From NCBI RefSeq assembly GCF_007565055.1, contig NC_044563.1:99223489-99287488 (forward strand): a stretch of DNA of 64,000 nucleotides. The letters are read 5' to 3'. The notes beneath the pieces were generated by a model that was not told the DNA's origin, searched no databases, and saw nothing but the letters and a program-made list of their open reading frames with translations. The position numbers were made by a program, and so were the translations under genes. This DNA comes from Rhinopithecus roxellana (lineage: Eukaryota; Chordata; Mammalia; Primates; Cercopithecidae). How positions within the stretch are numbered: the first letter of the stretch is position 1; the number at the start of each line of letters is the position of its first letter. This document shows, in pieces, positions 1 through 12,481 of this stretch.

Positions 1-2060
1 GTTGATCATTCCTTCCTACAATATTGTTCCTACAAATTTTATAACATGGATGATGCAAAACGGACCAAGAAAATTTAATTTTAAAATATCACATTTTTAT
101 AAAAAATTCTATAAGAAAATATCTTCTTAGGATTGTCTGCAAACATCCATTTTGAGTGATCACATATACATAAAGCAAAAATATGTCCAAAATAGCCCCC
201 TTCTTATAAGTAATCCCCCTCTTTATTTTAAAATACCAATAGAAAAACTAATGCACCTGGTGAAGTTACATGAATTATTGTTTTTGTCTCTTAGACATAG
301 ATATATTTAGGTTGATGTCATTCATTTGTGGCAATAAACACTTTTTTTCCATAAAGTTAGCATTTAAGAACATCTGCTGTGTTCCTCTTTGCATATATGC
401 TTTCCTTGCCCCAGAGAGTGCAAAATGGACTCCTTATTCCATGCAAGCCCATATAATTACAACCCACTTTGAAATTAGGCTCTGGATTAGAGACAGTAAC
501 AATAAACTCTGAGACAGAAGAAGAAAGCAAATTATGGTACTGAGAAGGGAGAAAAACATTTAGTTTTAAGGTATATAGCCAAAATATATATGCATATGTA
601 CTTTAAAATAAATGGAAGCTTCAAAACTATAGCGTGTATAAGAAATTATCTATCACCTTTCTCTCAGTTACTTCAAACACTGAGTTTTGGCTGGCTTTAA
701 GGACACACACCAGAGAAAATACCATTGTATGACAATAAAAAGGTAAAGAACGGAAAGAACAACATTCTATTTCCCTTCTGCCCTTCTCCGTGTAAAATAT
801 GTCTGGAAAATAATGCTTTAGGAGAAAACATATAAAAATGTTATAAAGAAAGGAGATTTGAGAGGTCTTCTGGGCTTGCAGATACCTTCTTTTTGTGAGA
901 TCAAGGATAGACTCTGGGAGTCAGAGGGACAGGATGGGGCTGAGAAGAGAGCCAAGAGGGGTGACTCAAGACCAGCTCCGAGTTTCCAAGAAGAATCACT
1001 GAAGAATCTTGAAGGATCTCCTAAGGTGTCTAACCTATCCCAGCAGAGTAAAAAAAGTAAACATGGGATTTAGGGACTTAAGCAGGAATAGAGTGTGCTG
1101 ATGATTGGAACACTGTCTAGGCTAACTGTCCTAGGACAGAACCCTGCCTGTGGGTGAGTAAATGAGGGTGAATCAGAAGAAAAACACATTACCACTGCAT
1201 GAGGTAACATAAATTAACTAAGAGATAACAATATTTCGTATTTTGTAGATGCCAAAATATGATTTAATGATATTCCCTATTTTTCAATTAGTTGTACTGG
1301 TATCTTTTATACACAGACATTAGTTTGTAGATAAAGCTGTAGTCAATTATTTTATGTAGCCTTCATATACAATCTATATACAATGTACATTGTATACATC
1401 TATATACATCTATATACAATGCACATTGTTATGTTTTAAAATAGATGATTGCTTTGAACTGCATTTCAACACAGTACATAAACATATGATCACATCAGGC
1501 TGAAATACAATAGTATTGCTTTAAATTAAAAATTATGTTTACATTAAAACATGAATAATGAAAATGCTTCTACTATTTATGTTGCCCTCTTACAAACTCA
1601 GCAATTTGATTAATTTGGAGCAAATCCATTATTGAAGTCACTGTTGAAAGGGGAGAAGCAATCAATTAGTACATAAACATTTGATCCAATTCATTCAAAT
1701 CCTTTTTGTTTGCGCAAATTTTATGAATAAACTGAATGTAATAAACTAGTTTTAAATCTTTTTAATTCTACAAGCTAAGTGCTGTTGGGGGATGGGGATC
1801 CAAAATAAAAGGCATAGCCCTTCACACCTAAGAGAGCTCTACTGAAGGGTAGAAATTGCAGGATGGGCTGTGATCTGCTATAACAGAGCTACACCAGAGA
1901 ACTACGTGCATACAGCTGTTAGAAGGGGTTGGTATTTGAAATGGACCTGGCTGGGAAGGATTTCACCAGGTGCCTAGGAGAAACTGCATTTCAGACAGGG
2001 TGAGCAGGTCGGGCAAACACAGAAGGGCAGAAGAGCTTAGTGTGTGTTTTGGGAACAGTG
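1..2060. other. Unassigned AT-rich non-coding DNA
   Basis: I see no gene here. Most of it is AT-rich single-copy-looking sequence. About 845-1190 is less AT-rich and carries a good splice-donor-like GTGAGTAA at about 1154, but no convincing acceptor or conserved reading frame goes with it. About 1590-1740 is dense in ATTA/TAAT homeodomain-type words. Short open frames (for example 858-1073) are no longer than chance allows. Confidence 0.6.
1374..1429. repeat. Short AT-rich tandem/palindromic repeat
   Basis: A 20-bp unit at 1374-1393 recurs at 1410-1429 with one mismatch, joined by tatacatc words. The first unit contains the perfect 14-bp palindrome ACAATGTACATTGT at 1380-1393. It looks like a small local duplication. 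Confidence 0.7.
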
Positions 2061-2074
2061 AGGAACCAGTGAGG

Positions 2075-2290
2075 GTGTATAGTAGACAATAAATCAATAT
2101 TTGTTGAATAAGTTTAAAGGAAAGCAGCAGAGGCCTCAAAGGCACTGATTTCTGAGCTGTAAAATTTGATTTGTATTTTGAGCACAACAGGGATTCACAT
2201 GATTCAGATTTGTCTTTAGGAAGATAATTCTGACAGCTGTGTGGAGCAGGGGTTGACTAGTTTGTGGATTTTACATTCAGTGTAGACCTG
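2075..2290. repeat. Old L2-type 3' end and associated diverged repeat
   Basis: The stretch agacaataaatcaatatttg at about 2084-2103, followed by ttgaat, resembles the 3' end of L2 in plus orientation. About 2200-2270 (an aagataattctgacagctgtg-type motif) resembles a mammalian-wide repeat also visible near 23.9, 27.0 and 36.9 kb. Divergence is high and borders are approximate. Confidence 0.4.
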
Positions 2291-3214
2291 TTAAGTAGAG
2301 GTTATAATAAAGAGATAATCATTGTAAGTGTTGACTTTAAATAACCATCCTCTAACTAAATAAAAGCATTTACTATTGTGTCTTGACATGAGAGTTTATG
2401 CTGGTCAGAGGTCTACAAGAACCTCTGATTCCTCTCGGGATGTCTGAATAGCATCTGAGCTATTGAGCATTGTCATGTGGCCCCAGAGCCACAGTCTTAA
2501 TGGAGGACTGTGGTGAGCCACTGTTTTCTAGTGACTTGAAATCCTCTAATTATTCATATAGGATATAAGAAAGTTTCTATCCTTATAATGCATAAAGAAG
2601 TGTTAACTGAATATCATGGTGGCCTGCAATGTGTTGCTTTTTTAACAGAGAAAAATATTTCATGCATTTGTCATTAGAATGGTCCGCTAGAGAAGAATTG
2701 CCCTTTTCATTGTGAACTTGATAAATTGCAACCAAATAGGCAACTGAGCCAAAGTGCTATATAGCTGCATGGTCCTTCACATTTACCCAGTTCTCTGGTT
2801 ATAGCAATACATGTAGGAAGGCAGAATGGGAATTTTGAACCCATTTTTTAATGAGGAAACTAAAGAGTAAGACTTTTCCAGGCCACATAAATTGGGGTAA
2901 TAAGATTCAATATCATGTGATTTTTAAACTACACATTTGTTCACTCTCCTTTATAAAGCTAACTCTCTCCATATTCATTGACCACTTATGTGTTCAGCCT
3001 TTGTCTATAAACTGTGGGAAATAAAAATAAAAGGAAGGTTTGATTCCAGTCTTCAGTAAACATAAAGATAATGCAAGACATTAAGCAATTCAAGAAAAAT
3101 ATGACCATAAAAACAATTACTAACTTTTAAAATCACAGTCAAATTTTGTTGAAGACTAGGAAGGAAAGAGATTAATGTGACATTTTGTGATTGTGGAGAA
3201 AAGCAAAATAAATA

Positions 3215-3356
3215 ATTGAACACTTATGCGCCAAGCACTGAGCTAAGATAGATAGATAGTGTGTGTATATCCGTCTAGGCACACACACACACATGCACAC
3301 ACACACACACACAGTAGCTCACTGATTCCTCTTAACAACCATAGGAAGTAATGTTA
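3215..3356 (+). repeat. MIR fragment split by GATA and CA microsatellites
   Basis: The left part (aacacttatgcgccaagcac, then tgagctaag) and the right part (cactgattcctcttaacaac) are the two halves of the MIR core. Between them are a short GATA run (about 3247-3258) and an interrupted CA run (about 3280-3314). The microsatellite appears to have grown inside the MIR. Confidence 0.7.
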
Positions 3357-6300
3357 TTTGGGGAAAACATGCTACCTGACCTAGACCTCAGTGAGTAGAA
3401 TTAGAATAGTCAAAGCAGAAAAAAGAAAGATAATCTAAGGTGAGAGAAGATATTGTATCTTAGGGTTGTGCTGGATCATACAGATTATTGAGTTTGGCCT
3501 AGGCTGTTATCTAGAAGTCTCTTTCAGTATCATTAGTGCATGTCCTAATACTTTCAGTGATGAGGACTCACTCCTCTAAAGTTCATTTCATTACCAGTCA
3601 CTTCTGAATGTCAGAAAGTTGGAAAGTAGGAGTAACTATGATCACCTGTATGCCAAGCATGAGACTCATAAGGAAACATGTCTGATTCATATGCAGAATT
3701 TTTGTGGAGTATTAGGTGAATAGAAAGACAGAATATAAACCCCTTAGTGCCTTGAGAATTTTATATTAGCTGAAAAGCTCTAGCCTATATTAATTTTATT
3801 ATTACAGATACTTCTATTCCTAGTTTATCTTCTTCAGAATTAGCTATTTCCTCAGGAGTAAAAGTCTCAGAACACAGCGAGTGCTCAATTGGCAACGTTC
3901 TGTTTCCTGATTGATAAAGACTAATTGTGTAAAAATCAATGGAATCCTTGGGTATACTGCCAGTTTACTAAGGCACAAAGCTGTAAGGGTTTCATGAGCA
4001 AATACTTCTTCCTCTTCTTCATCAACTTGGCATGCGAAGCCCGGGAGCCATTTCACCACTAAACAGGAAGTGCATGAAAGGGCAGAAGATCTAACAAAGG
4101 CTCACAGTCTCTTAGACTCATTATGTTTGCTATTAACATTCACACTGTCATGTAATATGGTCCCGTCGACTCTGAGTGCTACCCTTTCCCTATCCTTTCT
4201 CATCAGTTCAGATCCTACCTCCTGGTTCTTTGTCCTGCTCTGAACGCTGGCAACCTAGTAATCCACCCATTTTCTATTCCAACCTCCTGACCGCCACATA
4301 TTTGCTATATTACTGTTCCCTCCCAATCTTTCACCTAACTTAAAAAAATTGTAATTTTAATAGGACAGAAACATACAGTAACCATCAACCAAAACTTGGG
4401 AACCCTCACAAAGAAAGGTTACCTTCAAAGGTTTCAGAATATTCAGACTATCCCAGAAAAGTGCACCATATTCATTCTCCGACTTGTCTGTGCTAAAAAA
4501 TATGCCTCCACTCACTATCTTATCAAGGTAGAAATCATTCCCAAAGCAAATAAGAATGTCCATCTTTTTTAAGTATGTATATATGTTCATGTAGTTTATG
4601 AATATGACCAAAATATGCCATTTAATTCTGTGAGTCTATAATATTTTGTGTATTGATAAACTGCAGGGATCCTAAAAGCAAGGGCTAATAAGTAATTTTA
4701 TTTTTCACCACTTTGTACTAAGAATGTCCATAAAATAGCCATTCAGCCAATCCTGGTTCAATAAAAACAAAACCTCATATAAAGCGTTTTCTCTGCTTAG
4801 CCAACTGCTACATTATTTCGGAGGTTTTAATATAATTAAATACTGCATAAAATTCTGCTAAAATCTGTTTTCATAACAGAATAATTTGTTTCCTTGCTTT
4901 TTTACTTTTTACACAAAATTGGAATATCACATTAGCACAGTTTGGAATTAAATGAAAGGTGACTGCCTTGATGACATCTAAGACAGTCTGTTATTGGGAG
5001 ACCCTTCCTTACTTCCTGTGGGTCCCAGGGCAGTCAGGATTGGAAAGTAGTGCTTTATTGTCCATCTCCATTTGACTCTAATTAGCAGATTTTCCCACAG
5101 AGCAAAATGTGAAGCGTGTCTCTTCACTTTCTGTAGATTGTCAAAATCAGTAAAATCAGGTAATGTCTTCAAGTTGTCACATATAAAAAGACAGGCTTAG
5201 CCATCCAATTCATATGCTGCACTTTGTTCATCTAAATATAATCTACCAAAACAAACTTCCTATATTGTGGTAGGTATACAGAGCATTTTTATTAATTTGG
5301 AAGTTCCATTTTTGATAGCTGTTTTATCTTTATGACAGGTTTCATAACATTATGTGTGCTTTGAATAGTTACTAGTATCCTTGCAAATTTTTATTTTGGT
5401 GTAGAACTGGAGGTTTTTGTTATTATTGTCAGAGAGAGTATAAAGCTTTTTCATAGAGAAAGGCAATTTTCATTGTGGGCATGCTGGGAAATATTAGATC
5501 AATACCTTGGATTCTGTAATCTCTGAGGGGGATAAGAGTACCATAATTCCCAGAGACAGCTAGGATATTTTAGGTTATTGGATAGAAAAAATTGAAGAAT
5601 GAGAAAAAGAAGACACTCTTTACTCCTTAGTAGAATTTGCTCTCCTAGGTTGTAAATTTCAAAAGTTAAATATGCTTCTAGTTTAGTAACTCCAGAAATT
5701 TAAAAAATGCTTACATGTTTCTAGGACTATATATGTTTTCTCTTTTTGAGGTTTTGTTTTTTCCAGTGTTGTTTACCATTTCATACCTATATACACCCAG
5801 ACTAGTTTTTAATAATCCTATATTCTCACTGAGTCGATTGTTTTTAATCCAACAAAAACATGAATTTATCTGGAATGAAGCGCCTATTATTGGGAAATGT
5901 GATCACTGGTAGGCCACAGTGGGTTGTTGCATTCACTGTTGTTAACTTTGACAATAAAGTCAATCCGATTTATTTCAGTGATGTTTATTAAACCAAATTC
6001 TCTCCTAACACCAAGTTACTTTTGACAATGACTTACTTGGACATATCAGCCTTTCTGATATTTATAACAAACTTCTCATGCAAATTTCTATTGATTATCC
6101 TGTAATTGTACATTGAAGAGCAATCAATGACTCCTGGTTTTAAAACTATTTTCCCTTTCCAATCTGACAGAAACTTTAGAAGGCAAAAACAAGTCTTAAT
6201 TATATATATGCTATAAAAAGTTTAGAATGAGTGAATAACCAAATAAATGAATAATATCAAATCCATTCTTTATAACATTATCACTTTCCACTTATATCAA

Positions 6301-6834
6301 ATGTTCAAGTTACTGAAATGAGTACCTAAATTATGTTTGGTGCCTAATAATCATCTTTTCTCAATATTCAACTGTACACATAATCAGTACTTTCTTTTAT
6401 TTACATCTTAAGGGACTATTATACACTGATAGTTTTTCATCATATCTCTACCTCCCTCTTGTTTTCCTTTACTTCCCTTTCATTATTCATATTACTCGTG
6501 AGCCTATTCCAATCAATTGAAATAGGAAGGATAAAGAATGTGTCAACTTTAACTGAAGATACCATAAGCCAGTGTAGTAGATGCTATGGTGTGTTGCCCA
6601 GATCCTCCCTTCAAGACTGAGCCACTCCTTCCCCAAGCTATGGAGAATATTGGTGGCTGACAGCTCTCAGCAGTGTTCCGCTCTGGGAATTGCCTTTAGT
6701 CAGAGTTATCTGGCTCAAGCTGTGCTCCATCCCAAGCTCATGCTGAATGCATAGAAATGATTAGTGTATATGGGTGATTATAAAGAACAGACCCCCTCCT
6801 CAGCTCCAGAATTACAGCTCTCACCTATTTAAGG
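3357..6834. other. Unassigned AT-rich non-coding DNA
   Basis: About 3.5 kb in which I recognise no gene or clear repeat. All open frames are under 90 codons, lack family resemblance and sit in AT-rich sequence, so I treat them as chance. Confidence 0.55.
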
Positions 6835-7045
6835 CCTAATAGATACCTGACAATATGCTAGACTTTTCAAATATTATTTCATTTACTTCCCTCAAATCTG
6901 CTATGATGTAGAAATTGTGTTACTGTTGTTATTGTTGTTTGACAAAAGAAGAAAAAGAAATTTAGAAAGATAAATAACTTTCCCAAACTCAACTGTTGTA
7001 TACAAGAGTTATCCAAACTAGGACTGAACTCCAATACATTATCAT
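6835..7045 (+). repeat. MIR element, diverged
   Basis: The order of motifs fits MIR: a degenerate form of the acctactatgtgccaggcac box near 6845-6870, a ttatttcatttacttccctc segment, and a 3' part with aaataactttcccaaactca and gactgaactccaatac. A GTT run interrupts it at about 6923-6940. Confidence 0.65.
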
Positions 7046-7524
7046 TTATCAGATCTAGGGATATCTAGAACTATTTAGCAAGATTACATTTTCAATTCCC
7101 TACTTAGCAAATTTAGTATTATCTGGTGAAAAATATAGATAATTATCGTTCATCCATTTTCAAATTTGTGAGCCAATTATTGCCGTTGCTGGTAACATTC
7201 TCATGTATTCTTCTAAAATTATTCATTCTTATGAATTTTATACTATGATTGTGTGGTTACATTTACACTACATGAGATCCAAATTTCAAATATTTATGCG
7301 TTTCACTATCATGGGCAATCTCCTGCCCCTTTGCCAAAAAACATATTTCTATTTAATATGGATATATATTTATATTTATATTAAAAGCAGCCATATAAGT
7401 CAGATTATTAAAACCTTAATTGTTTTATAATAAGTTTGAAACAGTTTCATTATCTGAGTAAGACCTAAGCTAAAACATTTAAATATAATTTTACATCTTT
7501 AACAGCCCTTTTACCCTTCTTCCA

Positions 7525-7650
7525 TCATAGGTATTATTTCATTGGATTCCTGTAACTAAACTGTTAGTCAGTCAAGTTATATATAAATGAGAAAACTGAG
7601 CCCCAGGAAAGAAGACAAGTAAAAATCCAACCTAACAAAGGCCTGAGTAA
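7525..7650 (+). repeat. MIR fragment
   Basis: The segment aaatgagaaaactgagcccc followed by gacaagtaaaaa matches the MIR core (aaatgaggaaactgagg-type box followed by the taagtaacttgccc box). Ends are approximate. Confidence 0.55.
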
Positions 7651-8419
7651 CACAGGCCCATTTATGGAACACCCCCCATCATCACTTGGGCTTCTTTGAA
7701 CTTAAAACTTCATTGCCATGAACTAAGTTCCAAATCTGATTTGCTGTTGTAAAGCACAGAGAGAACTAAAACTAGCTGTAACTCTTCATCGTGTCTTTCA
7801 ACAGTGAGATGATAAAAAGATGGAAGGCTTACCTCTTTAGCTAGTAATAACTACATTTGTTATTACTATACTTACTTGATCACTATTAAAACATTCAAAT
7901 TATATGTTCAGTAAGATAAAATCATCAAATTGTTTAAAATTCTCCCATAAAAGTTACTGAGAATTAATTGAGAAACATCTTAAAATATCCTACTACACTT
8001 GCCTCTTCAGATGTTCTGTGGGTGTGTTTTCCCATTAATTAAAGCTCATTCTTCTGGCGGCTATAATTGTTTCATTTTATGGTATATGAACCCATTTTTA
8101 TCAACATCCTTTTTAGGCTTTGAAGCTTCTCTCAAAATGGATACGAGACACAATATATTACATTGCTTTAACAACTGAAGTGGATGCAAAGAATGTAGAG
8201 TACAAGGGTCTCAATCATTCTTCTGAAGAAAATAATTGGTATCCACATTTAAAATCATATCTATTCTTAATAAGTATGTGTTTACAGCATTGTTTTATGC
8301 ACATTTTTGGCCACCAAAATCCAGTTTTCAAGTCAGATACCTGAAGTGTCTTAGATTCTTTTTTTTTCTACCCCCATATCCATCAAATTTTCAAATATTA
8401 CTGATTCCATTTTGAATCT
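7651..8419. other. Unassigned AT-rich non-coding DNA
   Basis: No gene or recognisable repeat. The 74-codon frame at 8120-8344 has no recognisable family and is probably chance. Confidence 0.55.
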
Positions 8420-8995
8420 GTTGATTCCTTTTCTCCATTCCTGGAGTCAAAGTCCTATTCCCAGCACTTATTTTTAGGGTTGTCATCTCACCACCTTTTA
8501 CACTATAATCACAATCATTACTATGTTTCTAACAAGTCGATTTTATCATACTACCTCTCCCCATTCCATCCAAGTACATAAATGTGCACATACACACACA
8601 CACATGCACGCGCACCCCATCTTGGATCTAACTCCAGCCTATATATCAAACTTCATCTTCCAACATTTTCCCCTTATTATTTTACAGCAAAGCCCAATAA
8701 TTCTCTGAAAATATCATGTTCTCACATGCTGACCCACTGCCAAGAATACTATTCCCTGACTTGTAAGCTCTGCAAACTGCGGCATTTGCCTCAAGGAAGC
8801 TTGAAGTCTTTTCCCAGTGCTTCCATTATAACTTACAGATCCCGCCACCCGAGCAGGTATCAAATGTTGCTTTAAACATTTGCTCGATTTTTTTCTCTTC
8901 TAGCCTTTATATTTCTGAAAGTTAGGAACATACTTATTTGCTGAACTTAACACAGTACCGGGTGCACATTAAAGACCAAGTAAGTATTTGTAGTT
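8420..8995 (+). repeat. Diverged L2 fragment
   Basis: Pyrimidine-rich text with ctccattcctggagtc, attccctgacttgtaagctc and a closing cacattaaagaccaagtaag-type end follows the order of the L2 3' region in plus orientation. A short CA/CG dinucleotide run lies at about 8588-8614. The assignment is from motif order only. Confidence 0.45.
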
Positions 8996-9076
8996 ATTAA
9001 AGGAATTATTAGACACAGGAGTATATGAACTAAAAACTAGCTATTCAGAGTAGGTCACCAAGAAACAAACACTGAC

Positions 9077-9221
9077 TAATATATATATCATTATAGACAG
9101 ATAAATAGATATATCGTTCTATATACAGATGTCTATATATCTCTCATTGATCTATATGGAGAGATGATATATAGATATCTATAGATCTATAGATCTAGAT
9201 CTATAAATATAGATAAATATG
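9077..9221. repeat. AT-rich (GATATA/AGATCT) simple repeat cluster
   Basis: A 145-bp stretch made almost only of TATA, AGATA and AGATCT words, including overlapping AGATCTATAGATCTAGATCT palindromes near 9180-9201. It directly abuts the A/T end of the Alu fragment at 9222, so it may have grown from an Alu tail. Confidence 0.75.
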
Positions 9222-9337
9222 AAAAAAGAGAGACAGGTTCTCACTCTGTCACCCAGGCTAAAGTGTAGTGGTACAATCTCAGCTCACGACAGCCTCCACC
9301 TCCCAGACTCAAGCCATCATCCTCCCACCTCAGCCTG
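9222..9337 (-). repeat. Alu fragment (AluJ/FLAM-like), minus strand
   Basis: Antisense Alu text: gagacaggttctcactctgt, caggctaaagtgtagtggta, agctcacgacagcctccacc, then cacctcagcct, where it stops. Only about 115 bp of one arm remains. High divergence suggests an old Alu. Confidence 0.85.
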
Positions 9338-10340
9338 TGGTTAAATAATGTTAGTTAACAGAGGAAGTTTCTAACTTCTGTTGTAACTATAAAATATGTG
9401 GGTGATCAACATGTGTGTTCATTTTACTTCACATAAAAATTTAAGTATTTTTAATGTTGTCCTTAAAGTAATTGTTTTCTCTGGAGATAATAATCACAGG
9501 AGTTGCTAATAAAAGAGAAAAATACAATGGATTCTAGCTATCATGCTGAAGAAATACTGATACGTTTCATAAGCACTCTGTTATTTTAAGGAGAATGTCC
9601 TACATATATCTATGTATCTAGGAGATATAATTTAACCTGGAGAATGCTGAAATGCATAATATAATAAGGCCCTGAATACTGGAATTTTTACCTTGTAGGA
9701 ATAATATGTGAAAAAGATTTTTCTTTTTAGTTTTTTGAAAGCCTTCTTAGATAAAAGATTGTCCCTATTATCTAATACCACATAAGATTTAGGATTTTTA
9801 TAAGCAAACAGTTCAGTTTTACATTTTGAAATACTACTGATATGTAAGTATTGTGTTTTTATTTGATTGACTCCTATGTTATTTCTCAAAGTGATTTTCA
9901 AAGAGTTGGGTTTTTGAGAGTCCATTATTTCTATGACATCTTTAAAATTCTACCTTCATTTTGCAATTTCTCTTTTGGCATCTGTTTTGTATTAAATTCT
10001 AAGGGGTGACTAAGTGTTATGATATATTTAGTTTTCAGCTTTTCAGAATCCTCTAGTTTCTTTCGTGGACTATTTTTATCATATTACAGTATAAAAATCA
10101 GCTTTAGGAGTCTAGAATTAATAACTCAGTAGGTAGCATCTCAAAGATGTTTTCTCTCTCAGAAAAGGAGGAAGAGGAAATTTTAGAAAAGACTATTGGA
10201 CTATTATTCACTTCCTTTTTCCATCTGGTATCCATTATACAAGGGACCTGGAAAAGGTCACTTTAAAGAATTTGAGAAGCATGACAACATTATCTTTAAT
10301 GAATAATTGAAGGCTCTATTGAGCATTTATCAGTGTACAA
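9338..10340. other. Unassigned AT-rich non-coding DNA
   Basis: I see no gene or repeat that I can name. The minus-strand 97-codon frame at 9632-9925 is Lys/Asn/Tyr-rich in the way chance frames in AT-rich DNA are. Confidence 0.55.
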
Positions 10341-10652
10341 TACAGTCAGCCTCTGTCTCATGGTTCTGTATCCGCGGATTCAACCAATGTGGATGGAAAA
10401 TATTTTAAAATCAATAACAGCATGCAACAAAAAATACAAATATAAAACAGTACAGTATAGCAACTATTTACCTAGCATTTATATTATATTAGATATTATA
10501 ACTAATCTAGAGATAATTTAAAGTATACTGGAGAGTATGCATTAGGTTATGTGCAAATACTACACCATTTTATATAAGGGACTTGAGCAAGCATGCATTG
10601 TGCTATGCTGTCCTGAAACCAGTCTTCCATGGATACAGAGGGACAACTGTGG
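10341..10652. mobile_element. Tigger-type (TcMar) MITE, MER2/MER8-like
   Basis: About 310 bp bounded by inverted ends: cagtcagcctctgtctcatg on the left and the reverse complement of gatacagagggacaactgt on the right. The interior has the family wording tatccgcggattcaaccaat, acagtatagcaactatttac, agagataatttaaagtatac and ttatataagggacttgagca. This is a non-autonomous DNA transposon mobilised in trans by a Tigger/pogo transposase and long inactive. The exact subfamily needs a library search. Confidence 0.85.
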
Positions 10653-11544
10653 ATAAATTCTTATTTTATCTCAGTTCCATGGAAATAAGTGGAGCATTCA
10701 TACACTAGGCACTGTTCAGGAGCTAAGGATTCTGCATTAATCAATAACAAATCTTCTATGGGAGGTATATGAATACAACTAAAGTAAAGTAGTGTCTTTT
10801 AGGATCAGTCTCATAGAGGAACATACATATAGAGAGATATATGGCAATTGTAATGAAAGAAGTATGTTCAGGAAGCTGAGTCAAAGGTACACATCACCCA
10901 ACCCGTGGAAGCAGGGCAGACTTCCTAAACCAAATGTTACCTGAGCCTACTCTTAGAGTAAGTTTTGCAGACAAAGCAGAGAGAGGACATGCAAAAGAAA
11001 AAAAGACTTTACAGGTAGTGGGTGAGTATGATAAAATATGGGACATACTGAAGTTTTGTCTAATAAATTCCAATAAATAATGATCTTATAGTTAAACTTC
11101 ATTTAATAGATTACTATAGTAATTCTGTATTAAAGAGGGCTTCTCAAATCCCCTGTGAGAGTTAAGTAAATGACCATGATTATTCTCGGTTTCCATTGTA
11201 GCAAGGTACATATACATAGCAAAAGTAAAGTTGCAGATGTTTTCCAAATTAAATCCAGGTATAAACTGTATCTTGCTTAACATAAGTATATGTGTTTTAC
11301 ATACATTTACATGTTGCTTGAAGCTTTCTGTGGTATAGATAAAATATAAATTAACTATTACAACTGTTAACATTCAATGTTTAGGGTCATTGAGATAATT
11401 CCCTGAGGTCTGTGTGATTTTCTCGTGAGGCTGCTTGTTTTTCTAAAGGCAGCTCTAAGAGTAAGTGCACTTAAGGAAAACAGGGACTAAGATCAGAACT
11501 TCTGCTTCCTTTCACATTTATTCCCATACTAAACAATACTTTTT
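10653..11544. other. Unassigned AT-rich non-coding DNA
   Basis: No gene or named repeat seen. The minus-strand frame at 11092-11373 has no family resemblance. Confidence 0.55.
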
Positions 11545-11640
11545 TTAGGACAGGGATTATATCGATTTTGCTAACCATTGCCAGCACTTGGCATCACGCC
11601 TGGCAGATATATTTGGTAAATGAAATATGTACTAAATATT
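11545..11640 (+). repeat. L2 3' end fragment
   Basis: The series aggacagggattatatcgat, ttggcatcacgcctggcag and tttggtaaatgaa follows the L2 3' end (gcagggacc, gcctggcacatag, aatatttgttgaatgaa boxes). Confidence 0.6.
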
Positions 11641-12175
11641 TGTCTAATTATCATATAAACAAATAGAATTGTATATCCTTATATACCAGCACTTTTTATA
11701 TCCTTATTATCTGCTGAATTACCCAACCAAAAAATAAAAATATATCAATTTCAGGAAAAATTTGATAAATTTGTTCACTTTGCAAACACTTAATGGTTAC
11801 CTGTAATGTGTACAGTATTAACCAGAGTATGGCTGAATAAGGCCAGGCCAGTTCTTTTACATAGAGCTCTTTGTCTATTAACAGATAGATGGACCTCTAA
11901 ATAACTATTTAACATGATAAGCTTTAGAGTATTCAGATATTATACTGATGAGAGAAATAAACTCGAGGAAAACTTTGAGTTAATAAATAGGTATGTCATT
12001 AGCAGAAAAGCTTGTTCTTAGAATTAATGTTCAATTGAATTCAACTAAGCTCATTACTAAAAGTTATTCAACCTACTAGCATAAGGTAAGGTAATACTCT
12101 GATAATTTTTGAATTACCTTAAAATCAACTCTTTTTCTTTATATACCTTACAGATTCTATAAAACCAAAAGAGTT
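11641..12175. other. Unassigned AT-rich non-coding DNA
   Basis: No gene or named repeat seen up to the AluY. The last bases (12167-12175) form the left target-site duplication of that Alu. Confidence 0.5.
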
Positions 12176-12476
12176 GGCCGGGCGCGGTGGCTCAAGCCTG
12201 TAATCCCAGCACTTTGGGAGGCCGAGACGGGCGGATCACGAGGTCAGGAGATCGAGACCATCCTGGCTAACACGGTGAAACCCCGTCTCTACTAAAAACT
12301 ACAAAAAAAACTAGCCGGGCGAGGTGGTGGCTCCTGTAGTCCCAGCTACTCGGGAGGCTGAGGCAGGAGAATGGCGTAAACCCGGGAGGCGGAGCTTGCA
12401 GTGAGCTGAGATCTGGCCACTGCACTCCAGCCTGGGCGACAGAGCAAGACTCCGCCTCAAAAAAAAAAAAAAAAAA
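12176..12476 (+). mobile_element. AluY, Old World monkey (AluYR-like) subfamily
   Basis: Full-length dimeric Alu with an A-tail of about 18. It begins ggccgggcgcggtggctcaa, keeps the A and B box regions of the RNA polymerase III promoter in the left arm, and has few changes from consensus, so it is young. Wording such as ggctcaagcctg, gagacgggcgg, agccgggcgaggtgg and gcgtaaacccggg is what I know from cercopithecid AluYR elements. Flanks aaaagagtt (12167-12175) and aaaagaatt (12473-12481) look like a 9-bp target duplication with one mismatch. The antisense short frames here are Alu shadows. Confidence 0.95.
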
Positions 12477-12481
12477 GAATT

